Shown here: positions 1 through 8,140 of the stretch, piece by piece
Layout: every line of letters starts with the position of its first letter
Numbering within the stretch: position 1 is the stretch's first letter
Assembly (NCBI RefSeq): GCF_002860125.1
Contig: NZ_PGVA01000003.1
Coordinates: 1 to 64,000 of the forward strand
Direction: 5' to 3'
DNA: 64,000 nucleotides
From: Bacillus canaveralius
Lineage (GTDB): Bacteria; Bacillota; Bacilli; Bacillales; Cytobacillaceae
The notes under the pieces: model-generated
What the model was told of the DNA's origin: nothing
Database searches by the model: none
What the model saw: the letters and a program-made list of their open reading frames with translations, nothing else
Program-made: the position numbers and the translations under genes

Positions 1-38
1 AAATAAAAATAAACTTAACGTTGACGTTTTTGCTTGCT

Positions 39-59
39 TGTTCAGTTTTCAAAGAGCAA
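39..59 (-). other. rRNA-operon leader-like motif downstream of the tRNA cluster
   Basis: Read on the minus strand this stretch is TGCTCTTTGAAAACTGAACA, which resembles the conserved motif a short way before 16S rRNA genes in Bacillus rrn operons. It sits 5 bases downstream of tRNA-Gly, and the AT-rich sequence beyond runs to the window edge. I infer that an rRNA operon follows just left of the window; no rRNA is visible here. Confidence 0.4.
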
Positions 60-64
60 TACTT

Positions 65-138
65 TGGAGCGGGTGATGGGAATCGAACCCACATCATCAG
101 CTTGGAAGGCTGAGGTTTTACCACTAAACTACACCCGC
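65..138 (-). tRNA. tRNA-Gly (anticodon TCC)
   Basis: Cloverleaf with acceptor stem GCGGGTG/CACCCGC, T arm with GGTTCGATTCC, and anticodon loop CTTCCAA giving TCC. The 3' CCA is encoded. Last tRNA of the cluster inside the window. Confidence 0.95.
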
Positions 139-150
139 AATATTTACATA

Positions 151-227
151 TGGTCGGGAAGACAGGATTCGAACCTGCGACCCCTTGGTCCCAAACCAAG
201 TGCTCTACCAAGCTGAGCTACTTCCCG
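151..227 (-). tRNA. tRNA-Pro (anticodon TGG)
   Basis: Acceptor stem CGGGAAG/CTTCCCG with discriminator A and encoded CCA. Anticodon loop TTTGGGA between CTTGG and CCAAG gives TGG. Twelve bases separate it from tRNA-Gly. Confidence 0.95.
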
Positions 228-241
228 TATCTCAATTTTAA

Positions 242-318
<77 letters not shown>

Positions 319-379
319 TTACTTAAAATAGCAACTAAACTATCATAGCACCTAACTATTATTAAGTCAATACTTTTTT

Positions 380-465
<86 letters not shown>

Positions 466-528
466 ATCGTTTTAAGGCGACAAAAACTATTATATCACGA
501 TAGTTTTCATCATTCAACTGGTAAAGAA

Positions 529-613
529 TGGTGCGGGTGAAGGGAGTCGAACCCCCACGCCTTGCGGCGCCAGATCCTAAGTCTGGTGCGTCTGCCAATT
601 CCGCCACACCCGC
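529..613 (-). tRNA. tRNA-Leu (anticodon TAG)
   Basis: Class II tRNA with a variable arm built on GGCGCCGCAAGGCG. Acceptor stem GCGGGTG/CACCCGC, anticodon loop CTTAGGA between CCAGA and TCTGG, encoded CCA. Confidence 0.95.
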
Positions 614-675
614 GCATTAAATATCGAAATCAGATGTATTTGTTCAATCCGACTTCCGTTTTCTTACTACTAAAA

Positions 676-751
676 TGGTGAGCCATGAAGGACTCGAACC
701 TTCGACCCTCTGATTAAAAGTCAGATGCTCTACCGACTGAGCTAATGGCTC
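676..751 (-). tRNA. tRNA-Lys (anticodon TTT)
   Basis: Acceptor stem GAGCCAT with ATGGCTC and encoded CCA. Anticodon loop CTTTTAA between TCTGA and TCAGA gives TTT. Only two bases separate it from tRNA-Gln. Confidence 0.95.
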
Positions 752-753
752 TT

Positions 754-828
754 TGGCTGGGCTAGCTGGATTCGAACCAACGCATGACGGAGTCAAAGTC
801 CGTTGCCTTACCGCTTGGCTATAGCCCA
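754..828 (-). tRNA. tRNA-Gln (anticodon TTG)
   Basis: Acceptor stem TGGGCTA/TAGCCCA with discriminator G and encoded CCA. Anticodon loop CTTTGAC between ACGGA and TCCGT gives TTG. Confidence 0.95.
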
Positions 829-912
829 TAGATAAAGAGTTATATTTTAAGTATAATACTGGATTCGTTCTCCAGTTAGATAAACACTTCAATATAAAAA
901 ATAACACTAAAA

Positions 913-984
913 TGACCCGTACGGGATTCGAACCCGTGTTACCGCCGTGAAAGGGCGGTGTCTTAACCGCTTGACCAACGGGCC
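913..984 (-). tRNA. tRNA-Glu (anticodon TTC)
   Basis: Acceptor stem GGCCCGT/ACGGGTC and anticodon loop CTTTCAC between CCGCC and GGCGG. It is the only tRNA here without an encoded CCA (the discriminator A is followed by TTTTAG), so it needs CCA addition by nucleotidyltransferase. Confidence 0.94.
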
Positions 985-998
985 ATGCTAAAATATTC

Positions 999-1089
999 TG
1001 GCGGAGAAGGAGGGATTTGAACCCTCGCGCCGCTTACGCGACCTACACCCTTAGCAGGGGCGCCTCTTCAGCCTCTTGAGTACTTCCCC
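999..1089 (-). tRNA. tRNA-Ser (anticodon GCT)
   Basis: Class II tRNA with a long variable arm (GTCGCGTAAGCGGCGC region). Acceptor stem GGGGAAG paired with CTTCTCC (one wobble), anticodon loop CTGCTAA, encoded CCA. Confidence 0.94.
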
Positions 1090-1096
1090 ATATAAA

Positions 1097-1171
1097 TGGC
1101 TCCGCAGGCAGGACTCGAACCTGCGACCATTCGGTTAACAGCCGAATGCTCTACCACTGAGCTACTGCGGA
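1097..1171 (-). tRNA. tRNA-Asn (anticodon GTT)
   Basis: First tRNA of the transcription unit. Acceptor stem TCCGCAG/CTGCGGA, anticodon loop CTGTTAA, discriminator G and encoded CCA. Its 5' quarter is duplicated 142 bases upstream. Confidence 0.95.
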
Positions 1172-1388
1172 ATATTAATAATGCTTCCTAAATTCAGTTT
1201 TGCTTCGAATGTCCCCATCTCAGTAAGCTATGCCAAGTTGCAGCTCGATGGGTACAACTCGCAGTTCTTTCATGGAAGCCTTGCTCGTTGCTCTACCACT
1301 GAGCTACTGCGGAATATTAATAATGCATCCTAAATTCAGTTTTGCTTCGAATGTCCCCATCTCAGTAAGCTAAGCCAATTTGCGGCTC
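1147..1388 (-). repeat. Tandem ~100-base duplication in the tRNA operon leader
   Basis: Positions 1147-1246 recur at 1289-1388 with a constant offset of 142 bases and only a handful of differences. The unit holds the first ~24 bases of tRNA-Asn plus the leader upstream of it. About 42 bases of unrelated sequence separate the copies. The duplication lies between the operon promoter and the first intact tRNA, so both copies should be transcribed. Confidence 0.85.
1290..1313 (-). pseudogene. tRNA-Asn 5' fragment (partial duplicate)
   Basis: Reads as the 5' acceptor strand and D arm of tRNA-Asn, identical to the first 24 bases of the intact gene at 1097-1171, then stops. It lacks the anticodon, T arm and 3' acceptor strand and cannot be a functional tRNA. 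It was made by the leader duplication. Confidence 0.85.
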
Positions 1389-1442
1389 ATACAGCAGTTT
1401 AAAGTGAATTTGGCTGAACTTCTATCAATATCGACTCTTACT

Positions 1443-1471
1443 ATTATAAAAACCTCAGGCATATAAGTCAA
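1443..1471 (-). promoter_or_regulatory. Sigma-A promoter of the tRNA operon
   Basis: Minus strand TTGACT, 17-base spacer, then a perfect TATAAT. Predicted start is near 1436. Nothing else upstream of the tRNAs looks as good. Confidence 0.8.
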
Positions 1472-1505
1472 GATGATTTTTTCATCTGGTCATAGTCCCA
1501 AGGTT

Positions 1506-1982
1506 TCATGAATTTAGTGCGACTTCTTTAACTTTCATCAGTTTGCCTTTACATTTGCCACATACGTATTTAGATGTATTCACTGTCCGTTTCCGTTTGT
1601 AAAGATGCCCGCATTGTTTGCATTGGTATATAAGCATTTTACTCAGTGTTTTCTTTTTAGGTTTTTCCGGCAGTGTCGAACAAAAACGGGGAGCGTCTAC
1701 TTGTTTGAGCAGGGTCCTGAAGTCCTGATCACGATGGCGGTAACCTTTGCCCTCCAAGTGAAGATGATAATGGCATAACTCGTGTTTAATAATACCGATT
1801 AATTCTTCCTTACCGAGCTGTTCAAAATACTTTTTGTTGATTTCTATATTGTGGGAGTGGAGGAGATAACGTCCTCCTGTTGAGCGGAGTCGCGCATTGA
1901 AAGTAGCCTTATGCCGGAAGAGCCTATGAAAGGATTCAATGGATATTTGCTCGACTAATCTTTGAAGTTCATCATCATTCAT
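1506..1982 (-). CDS. SprT-family zinc metalloprotease-like protein
   Basis: 158-residue protein of the SprT family (B. subtilis YdcK type). The SprT-like domain holds the zinc-binding HELCH motif in its first half, and a zinc ribbon with two CxxC pairs (CKQC and CGKC) lies near the C terminus. Family members relate to Spartan-type DNA-protein crosslink proteases; the bacterial role is poorly defined. I chose the ATG at 1982 because AAAGGAGAG precedes it at good spacing; a reading 16 codons longer lacks a ribosome site. It lies between the tRNA operon and cmpA/tex, as in B. subtilis. Confidence 0.88.
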   Translation of the reverse strand: MNDDELQRLVEQISIESFHRLFRHKATFNARLRSTGGRYLLHSHNIEINKKYFEQLGKEELIGIIKHELCHYHLHLEGKGYRHRDQDFRTLLKQVDAPRFCSTLPEKPKKKTLSKMLIYQCKQCGHLYKRKRTVNTSKYVCGKCKGKLMKVKEVALNS

Positions 1983-2073
1983 GGTGTGTCTCTCCTTTGG
2001 GTGAACATGACAACCTATTATAGCATACATTATATATACCTTTTGAAACGAAAATGATTAGGGAGGTATCATT

Positions 2074-2187
2074 ATGCCGGCCTGGTTCCAGAATCAAATG
2101 AAGAAGGCATTTTATGAAAAAAATAGTTACCAAATTAAATTATTAAATCAATGTTGGTTTTTTTACCAAAAAAAACACTGCTCTTAA
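2074..2187 (+). CDS. cmpA: Cortex morphogenetic protein CmpA (37 aa)
   Basis: Small 37-codon gene read opposite to its neighbours. It begins MPAWFQNQMKKAFYEK and ends in the tryptophan-rich stretch NQCWFFYQKKHCS, which matches the CmpA family closely in length and pattern. In B. subtilis CmpA acts with the ClpXP protease and SpoIVA in quality control of spore envelope assembly. A strong GGGAGGT ribosome site lies 7 bases upstream of the ATG. It sits between tex and sprT, the same position as in B. subtilis, and converges on tex over a shared terminator. Confidence 0.92.
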   Translation: MPAWFQNQMKKAFYEKNSYQIKLLNQCWFFYQKKHCS

Positions 2188-2202
2188 AAAGCAGTGTTTT
2201 TT
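2170..2202. terminator. Bidirectional terminator between cmpA and tex
   Basis: Perfect stem AAAAAACACTGC / GCAGTGTTTTTT with a 9-base loop. The A and T ends give U tracts in both directions, so it can end both cmpA (+) and tex (-). The left arm overlaps the last codons of cmpA. Confidence 0.85.
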
Positions 2203-2213
2203 AAAGCGACTGT

Positions 2214-4391
2214 CTACTCGGCGGGCGACAGCATCGTCAGCGCAACCCTGCCTTTTTGTTTGTCGACACTATCCACCCAAACCGTGACGACATCCCCAAC
2301 AGAAACGACATCCAACGGGTGCTTTACAAACTGGCGGCGCAGCTTCGAAATGTGAACCAAACCATCCTGTTTGACCCCGATATCGACAAAAGCGCCGAAG
2401 TCAACGACATTTCTTACCGTTCCCTGCAGTTCAAGGCCGGGCTTTAAGTCTTCCAATTTGAGAATATCCTGCTTTAACAATGGTTTTGGCAATTCATCAC
2501 GAGGATCCCGCTCCGGCCTCATTAAAGCTTCGACAATATCCTTTAAGGTTAGTTCACCAATTTTCAATTCAGCGGCTGTTGCTTTAATATCCAAATTATT
2601 TAGAGATGCCTTTAACGCTTCTGTGCCAAGGTCTGTTGATTTGAACCCAAGCATACTTAACAATTTTTTAACTTCAGGATAAGTTTCCGGATGGATTGCA
2701 GTCCGGTCAAGGGGCTCGCTACCATCAATAACCCGAAGGAATCCGATTGCCTGCTCATATGTCTTGGCGCCAAGCCGGGGTATTTTTTTCAACTGTACCC
2801 GGCTCAAAAATTTACCTTCTTCATCACGTTTTTTGATTACATTGATGGCGACCGTTTTCGATAAACCGGCGACATACTGCAAAAGCGAGGCTGACGCTGT
2901 ATTAACGTTGACGCCGACCTTATTTACAGCTGTTTCTACAACGAAGGTCAGAGACTCAGATAATTTTTTCTGGGACACGTCGTGCTGGTATTGGCCGACA
3001 CCAACTGACTTCGGATCAATCTTAACGAGCTCAGCTAGAGGATCCTGAAGTCTGCGGGCAATCGATACTGCGCTTCTTTCTTCCACCTGGAATTCAGGAA
3101 ATTCCTCTCTCGCAATATCTGATGCTGAATAAACACTTGCCCCTGCCTCATTGACAATCAAGTAGAAAATCTCTCCTTGAATCTCTTTGAGGATATCTGC
3201 AACAAATTGCTCTGTTTCCCGGGAAGCTGTTCCATTGCCGATCGCGACCATTTCCACTTTATATTGTTGCAGAAGTTTGATTACCTTCTCCTTTGCCTCG
3301 TTTACTTTTGAAACAGGCGGATGCGGATAAATAACTCCTTTTTGCAAAAGCTTGCCGGTCTCATCGACAACCGCTAGCTTACAGCCTGTCCGGTATGCAG
3401 GATCGACTCCAAGCACAACCTTGCCTTTTAATGGCGGCTGGAGCAGCAGGTTGCGAAGGTTTTCAGAAAAAATATGGATCGCCTGCTCCTCAGCCTTTTC
3501 TGTCAACTCATTGCGGATTTCACGTTCAATCGATGGTTGGATAAGCCGCTTGTAGCTATCTTCAATAGCTTCTTCCATGAGGTGTGCTGTAATCGATTCG
3601 CGGTTTTTCATCCATTTTCTCGTCAGGAACCCGATGATTTTATCGGTGTTAGGCTTGATCGCGACGCGGATGATATCTTCTTTTTCGCCGCGGTTTAAGG
3701 CCAATATGCGGTGCGGGACTATTTTGCTGACAGGTTCGCTGTATTCATAATACATTTCATAAATGTTTTTCTCATCTTTATTTGCATCTTTTACGGCCGT
3801 TTCAATTAATCCGCTTTGACTCGTCTCTCTGCGAATCCATTTTCTACTGTCTGCATCATCAGAAACGATTTCAGCAATGATATCTTTTGCACCGGAAATC
3901 GCTTCTTCAATTGTAAGCACTTGTTTTTCTTCGGATAAAAAATCATTTGCTTTTTCATCCACTGATCCTTCCTTCGGCAATGCCATGATCCATTCCGCAA
4001 AAGGTTCCAGCCCTTTTTCTTTCGCGACAGTCGCCTTCGTCCGGCGCTTCTGTTTATAAGGCCGATATAAATCTTCGACTTCCTGAAGCTTGTTTGCCTG
4101 TTCGATTTGCACTTTCAGTTCATTCGTCAGCTTTCCCTGTTCATCAATTAAACGAACGACCTCTTCTTTTCTTTGCTCTAAGTTTTGAATGTATTGCCAC
4201 CGATCCATAATATCCCGGATTTGTACCTCATCTAGTGCTCCTGTTTGTTCTTTTCGGTAACGGGCGATAAACGGAACCGTGTTCCCTTCCTCCAATAAAG
4301 AAATAACACTGCTTACTTGTTTACCCGTAATCTTTTGTTCTGTTGCAATTAAATTTATATATGTATCTTTTTTTTCAACTGTTTTCTCCAA
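2214..4391 (-). CDS. tex: Tex-family RNA-binding transcription accessory protein
   Basis: 725 residues, the usual length of Tex (B. subtilis YdcI). Order of parts: N-terminal helical Tex domain, YqgF-like RNase H fold beginning near GVDPAYRTGCK (about residue 330), helix-hairpin-helix repeats (about 490-610), and a C-terminal S1 domain (about 645-720). Tex binds nucleic acid and affects transcription in other bacteria; the YqgF part is usually catalytically inactive. It follows the sigma-B operon across an rsbX terminator, the conserved Bacillus order. Confidence 0.95.
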   Translation of the reverse strand: MEKTVEKKDTYINLIATEQKITGKQVSSVISLLEEGNTVPFIARYRKEQTGALDEVQIRDIMDRWQYIQNLEQRKEEVVRLIDEQGKLTNELKVQIEQANKLQEVEDLYRPYKQKRRTKATVAKEKGLEPFAEWIMALPKEGSVDEKANDFLSEEKQVLTIEEAISGAKDIIAEIVSDDADSRKWIRRETSQSGLIETAVKDANKDEKNIYEMYYEYSEPVSKIVPHRILALNRGEKEDIIRVAIKPNTDKIIGFLTRKWMKNRESITAHLMEEAIEDSYKRLIQPSIEREIRNELTEKAEEQAIHIFSENLRNLLLQPPLKGKVVLGVDPAYRTGCKLAVVDETGKLLQKGVIYPHPPVSKVNEAKEKVIKLLQQYKVEMVAIGNGTASRETEQFVADILKEIQGEIFYLIVNEAGASVYSASDIAREEFPEFQVEERSAVSIARRLQDPLAELVKIDPKSVGVGQYQHDVSQKKLSESLTFVVETAVNKVGVNVNTASASLLQYVAGLSKTVAINVIKKRDEEGKFLSRVQLKKIPRLGAKTYEQAIGFLRVIDGSEPLDRTAIHPETYPEVKKLLSMLGFKSTDLGTEALKASLNNLDIKATAAELKIGELTLKDIVEALMRPERDPRDELPKPLLKQDILKLEDLKPGLELQGTVRNVVDFGAFVDIGVKQDGLVHISKLRRQFVKHPLDVVSVGDVVTVWVDSVDKQKGRVALTMLSPAE

Positions 4392-4471
4392 GCTTCGAGC
4401 CTCCCGCTAAAAAATAAAGTCTTTTATCCTATTTTACAAAATGTTTTCCTGGTTTGCACGATTATACAGAC

Positions 4472-4504
4472 AAAAAGAGCTTACTGTATTATTGAAGTAA
4501 GCTC
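4472..4504 (-). terminator. Intrinsic terminator of the sigB operon
   Basis: Minus-strand stem GAGCTTACT / AGTAAGCTC followed by TTTTTGT. It overlaps the rsbX stop codon at 4489-4491. Confidence 0.8.
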
Positions 4505-5088
4505 CCGATTATAAAGGTGGTGTCATCACTTGTGGTCATATATTTAGATTTAATTTCATTAGCGATAAGTTCGAGTGGAAGAAATCCTTTGAGCAAAGAC
4601 TTTGCTCCCTGCAAATGCAGCCCGTCAGAATGAATGAGGAATTTCGATCTTGGCTCATAAAGAAACCGTTGAGTATGAAAGGATTGCGGTCTTCCTGATA
4701 AATAGCCAGTCACCGGCAGGGGATATGTGAGCTTACCGGAGGGGGAATAGAGAAAAAACCGGATGTTTCCTACGCAGCTGTACACGAATTCCCTTGTTTT
4801 AAAATAAACCTTGAATATCGATACAGCAGCGCCTCGTTTTTGTAAAAGTGCTTTATTGCAATGATTCATGAGTGTTTCTACATCATCCCCATGATATTGT
4901 TCTACCGCAGCTACAACAGCGGACGAAGCTTCATTTGCATATTTACCACTTCCGAGTCCATCTGCTACAACACAGATAAAATATTCATCGGTTTCCTTAT
5001 AATAATAAGCATCTCCGCATTCCTGCCGGCCTTCTTTTGCTGTTTGGTGAGCTAAAAGTTGGACCTTTTCTTTTGCTGAATCGTTCAT
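4489..5088 (-). CDS. rsbX: RsbX, PP2C-type phosphatase, negative feedback regulator of sigma-B
   Basis: 199 residues from the ATG at 5088, the same length as B. subtilis RsbX. This start overlaps the sigB stop as ATGA and has GGAG 8 bases upstream, so I prefer it to the GTG three codons earlier. PP2C landmarks include VVADGLGSG near residue 43 and HSDGLHL near residue 150. RsbX dephosphorylates RsbS and RsbR in the stressosome and so resets the response. Last gene of the operon. Confidence 0.94.
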   Translation of the reverse strand: MNDSAKEKVQLLAHQTAKEGRQECGDAYYYKETDEYFICVVADGLGSGKYANEASSAVVAAVEQYHGDDVETLMNHCNKALLQKRGAAVSIFKVYFKTREFVYSCVGNIRFFLYSPSGKLTYPLPVTGYLSGRPQSFHTQRFLYEPRSKFLIHSDGLHLQGAKSLLKGFLPLELIANEIKSKYMTTSDDTTFIIGSLLQ

Positions 5089-5876
5089 GAAAGGCACTCC
5101 GAGTTATTCACCTCTGCATGGATGGCTTCTTGTAGTTTCTTGATGGCTCTCCTTTGCAAACGTGAGACGTGCATCTGAGAAATTCCCAATTTGTCACCTG
5201 CATCCTTTTGGCTCATATTTTCCAAATACGTATATTGAATGATTTTCTTCTCACGGTCTGTCAGTACATGCAACACTTTTTCCAGCACCATTCGCTGATT
5301 AATCTTTTCGTAGCCTTCATCTACATTTCCGACAATATCAAGCAGGGTAACCGTTCCACCGTCAGAATCCGCTTCGATTGAATGATCGACAGACAAAGCC
5401 TGATAGCTTTTCCCCATTTCCATTGCTTCAAGCACTTCTTCTTCGGAAACCTCAAGTGCAGCAGCGATTTCTTCTACTTTAGGAGAGCGATGCAACTCCG
5501 TAGTCAAATTCTCTACCGTTGTCTTGATTTTCGGGCCAAGCTCCTTAATTCGGCGCGGAACGTGGACACTCCACGTTTTATCTCTTAAAAACCGTTTAAT
5601 TTCACCAATGATTGTCGGTACGGCAAAAGCTTCAAAGCTTTTGCCGAAAGTTTCATCATAGCGGCGGATCGCTCCCAGCAAGCCAATCATGCCGACTTGA
5701 AAAATATCTTCATGAAAGGATCTGCCTTTGGAATACTTTCTAGCGATTGTTTCAACAAGGTTTTGATATTGAAGGACGAGCTGTTTTTGCGCTTCTTCGT
5801 CCTGATGCAGCTGATATGCTTTAATTAAGTCGTTCGTTTCTTGCTTGGGTTGGTTAGGTTGAGATTGTTTCTGCAT
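5085..5876 (-). CDS. sigB: General stress sigma factor SigB
   Basis: 263 residues, typical for sigma-B. Region 2 is visible at VGMIGLLGAIRRYD and region 4.2 at GDKLGISQMHVSRLQRRAIK. Sigma-B directs RNA polymerase to general stress promoters of the form GTTTAA-N13/15-GGGTAT. The gene overlaps rsbW by about 20 bases upstream and rsbX by 4 bases downstream, so translation is coupled to its anti-sigma factor and phosphatase. Confidence 0.97.
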   Translation of the reverse strand: MQKQSQPNQPKQETNDLIKAYQLHQDEEAQKQLVLQYQNLVETIARKYSKGRSFHEDIFQVGMIGLLGAIRRYDETFGKSFEAFAVPTIIGEIKRFLRDKTWSVHVPRRIKELGPKIKTTVENLTTELHRSPKVEEIAAALEVSEEEVLEAMEMGKSYQALSVDHSIEADSDGGTVTLLDIVGNVDEGYEKINQRMVLEKVLHVLTDREKKIIQYTYLENMSQKDAGDKLGISQMHVSRLQRRAIKKLQEAIHAEVNNSECLS

Positions 5877-6327
5877 CTATCTCCACCTGCTCTCCTTCCA
5901 GGTATTTGGTCATGAAGACCGTCACACCCTCTTTTTGATGGATTCGAACTTCATCCATCAATGTTTCGATAAGATAAAGGCCTAAGCCTCCTTCTCGCAT
6001 AAATTCTACAGAATCGGTTTGCTCGTACGGTCCGAGTCCTTGACGGGCAGATTGGAAGTCAAAGCTTCTTCCGCTATCCGAAACCATCACTTCCAGGCGG
6101 TCCGTGTACAAGCCGAAGCCGATTACAACCTCACCATGTTCGTTTTGCCTGTATGCGTGTTGAACTGCATTCGTACATGCTTCACTCGTGGCAATTTTCA
6201 AGTCCTCAATCTCATCATAAGAAAACCCCAGCCTGCTCGCAATGCCAGAAAGGGTTAACCGAATAACTCCGACAAATTCCGGTTTTGCCGGAATTTTCAT
6301 CTCAATATAGTCAAACGGCTGATTCAT
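5854..6327 (-). CDS. rsbW: RsbW, anti-sigma-B factor and serine kinase
   Basis: 157-residue GHKL-fold kinase. The N box is visible at EACTNAVQHAY, the G1 box at SDSGRSFD and the G2 box at GGLGLYLIETLMD. RsbW holds SigB inactive and phosphorylates RsbV; dephosphorylated RsbV draws RsbW away from SigB. The ATG overlaps the rsbV stop by 4 bases, giving stoichiometric co-translation. Confidence 0.96.
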   Translation of the reverse strand: MNQPFDYIEMKIPAKPEFVGVIRLTLSGIASRLGFSYDEIEDLKIATSEACTNAVQHAYRQNEHGEVVIGFGLYTDRLEVMVSDSGRSFDFQSARQGLGPYEQTDSVEFMREGGLGLYLIETLMDEVRIHQKEGVTVFMTKYLEGEQVEIDAETIST

Positions 6328-6656
6328 TGCACTCCACCTTCTATCTCGCTGTTTATATCGATAATATCGGCAAGACCGGTAATGTCAAATAGCCTTTTTA
6401 GCCGTTCAGACAAGCCAACTAATTGAAATTTCCCGTCATGGGAACGGATATTTTTAAAGGCGCCGACAAACACACCTAAACCTGTACTGTCCATATAGGA
6501 CACTTCGGAAAGGTCGACGATCATTTCAATCCCTTTCTTTTCGGACATTGGTAAAAGGGCTTCTCGGAGTTTTGGCGCAGTATATGCATCAATTTCACCG
6601 CTTACTGTTACTTCAACCAAAGTTTCTGTCTCATTTACATCTATTGTTAAATTCAT
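6324..6656 (-). CDS. rsbV: RsbV, anti-anti-sigma factor
   Basis: 110-residue STAS-domain protein. The phosphorylated serine lies in SYMDSTGLG (Ser57 from the chosen start). I chose the ATG at 6656, preceded by GAGGTGGG; a GTG four codons earlier sits inside that ribosome site. Dephosphorylated RsbV binds RsbW and frees SigB. First gene after the internal sigma-B promoter, so rsbV-rsbW-sigB-rsbX is autoregulated. Confidence 0.95.
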   Translation of the reverse strand: MNLTIDVNETETLVEVTVSGEIDAYTAPKLREALLPMSEKKGIEMIVDLSEVSYMDSTGLGVFVGAFKNIRSHDGKFQLVGLSERLKRLFDITGLADIIDINSEIEGGVQ

Positions 6657-6694
6657 TTTTTGACCCACCTCTTTATCTCAATTGCTCTTTCTGT

Positions 6695-6719
6695 TTACCC
6701 TTTTCGAAAAAAATTAAAC
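6695..6719 (-). promoter_or_regulatory. Sigma-B promoter upstream of rsbV
   Basis: Minus strand GTTTAA, 13-base spacer, GGGTAA. The -35 box matches the sigma-B consensus exactly and the -10 differs at one base. Its -35 overlaps the rsbU stop. The position matches the autoregulatory promoter of B. subtilis. Confidence 0.88.
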
Positions 6720-7724
6720 ATCTCTTTTTAAAATGATTAACGTAAAGTCGTCACGCAATTGAAAGTGCTGAAGCTTTTCAAGTTCCTTATATATATTATT
6801 AACAATTTCCTGAGCACTTAAGTGATGGTATTTCCTGATATACCCGATTAATGTTTCTCTCTCGATGAATCCCTCTTCTGTCCTGCATTCTGTTACTCCA
6901 TCAGACATAAGGACAACCATATCTCCCGGCTTGATTGCCTTTTTATATTGGGTGTATTTTGTACGCTTGTCTACGCCAAGCAGCAAACCCTTTGCTTCCA
7001 ATTCAAAAAATTCATCCTGAGCTGAACAATAATAAAAACCAGGCTCGTGACCGGCTGATGCATAGTAAAAAATATTTTCGGCCGGATTAAACATACCGTA
7101 AAACATCGTGATAAACATGCTTGGATCGACATTTTGTTCGACGACACGGTTGAGGTTTTCAAGAATCACACTCGGTTCATTCCGATTTTCAGGCAAACTG
7201 TCCATCGCATATTTGATCATCGACATACAAAGAGCGGCGGGAATTCCTTTTCCAATTACGTCTGCAATCGCGACGCTTATATAATCATTTTCATCCTGGA
7301 CAAAATGATAGTAATCCCCGTTCATGTGCCTGGCCGGCACACTGATCGCCCCAATATCAAGCCCGTCGATTTTCGGAACTTTTGTACCAAGCAGCGTTTG
7401 CTGGACGTTAGCGGCAATTTCCATTTCCGACCTGAGTTCCTGCTGCATATGCCTTAATGTTTGATGTTCCCGGTAAGCTAAGCCATATCCGATCATCACT
7501 TCCAATAAAATATCAAACGAGTTCATTACATGGTTCGGAATATCGGGATATAGATCAGTAAGAAGCCCTTTATGAAGGCTGATAATTTCTTCCGGTGAAA
7601 TCTTATGCTCAATCGTTTTGCGACTGAATTTTTGACTTGCATATAATGCCTGTTCATTCTGTTCTTTTAAATAACTTTCCAATATTTCTCGATACTTTGA
7701 CTCCATCGATTCGCGAAAATCCAT
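6714..7724 (-). CDS. rsbU: RsbU, environmental-stress PP2C phosphatase
   Basis: 336 residues. The N-terminal ~110 residues form the helical RsbT-binding domain, and a SpoIIE/PP2C catalytic domain follows (IADVIGKGIPAALCMSM near residue 165, LMSDGVTECRTEEG near residue 270). When activated by RsbT it dephosphorylates RsbV. GGGGGA precedes the ATG. Part of the upstream rsbR-S-T-U module. Confidence 0.96.
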   Translation of the reverse strand: MDFRESMESKYREILESYLKEQNEQALYASQKFSRKTIEHKISPEEIISLHKGLLTDLYPDIPNHVMNSFDILLEVMIGYGLAYREHQTLRHMQQELRSEMEIAANVQQTLLGTKVPKIDGLDIGAISVPARHMNGDYYHFVQDENDYISVAIADVIGKGIPAALCMSMIKYAMDSLPENRNEPSVILENLNRVVEQNVDPSMFITMFYGMFNPAENIFYYASAGHEPGFYYCSAQDEFFELEAKGLLLGVDKRTKYTQYKKAIKPGDMVVLMSDGVTECRTEEGFIERETLIGYIRKYHHLSAQEIVNNIYKELEKLQHFQLRDDFTLIILKRDV

Positions 7725-7734
7725 TATGTTCCCC

Positions 7735-8136
7735 CTAACGGAGCCACTTTGTTGCTTTTATATCTGTACCATTTCCCGGCGATGAATCGATATCAAATTC
7801 ATCCATTAATCGCTTAACACCCGGCAGCCCGGCTCCCAGTCCGCCTGATGTTGAAAATCCATCTTCCATCACTTGGCGCAAATCACTTATACCAGGTCCG
7901 CTATCTATCGCATGAATCAGCAACCCGGCTTTTCCGCCATCATATATTTTTTCGATGCAAATCTGTCCTTGCCCGGCATACAAATAAATGTTCCTTGCGA
8001 GTTCGCTTATCGCCGTTGTAATTCTTGCCTGGTCAACTGTTCCGAACCCAAGCTCTTTTGCAACATTCCGCCCAAGCTGGCGGGCTGCAACAATGTCCCA
8101 CTCATTTATAATCTTAACGCAGGATTGGATTCCCAT
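7735..8136 (-). CDS. rsbT: RsbT, switch protein and serine/threonine kinase
   Basis: 133-residue GHKL-family kinase, standard length, with SELARNIYLYAG (N box), DSGPGISD (G1) and GGLGAGLPGVKRLMDEF (G2). RsbT phosphorylates RsbS and RsbR in the stressosome, then leaves to activate RsbU. Four bases separate it from rsbS. Confidence 0.96.
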   Translation of the reverse strand: MGIQSCVKIINEWDIVAARQLGRNVAKELGFGTVDQARITTAISELARNIYLYAGQGQICIEKIYDGGKAGLLIHAIDSGPGISDLRQVMEDGFSTSGGLGAGLPGVKRLMDEFDIDSSPGNGTDIKATKWLR

Positions 8137-8140
8137 ACAG

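Noticed and set aside
34-216. Short plus-strand ORF across the tRNA cluster
   Set aside because: It reads the reverse complement of tRNA-Gly and tRNA-Pro; such phantom peptides are common over tRNA genes.
644-907. Minus-strand 87-codon ORF
   Set aside because: It translates through tRNA-Lys and tRNA-Gln and has no independent support.
2256-3698. Several plus-strand ORFs opposite tex
   Set aside because: They are shadow frames of a well-supported 725-codon gene and have no ribosome sites.
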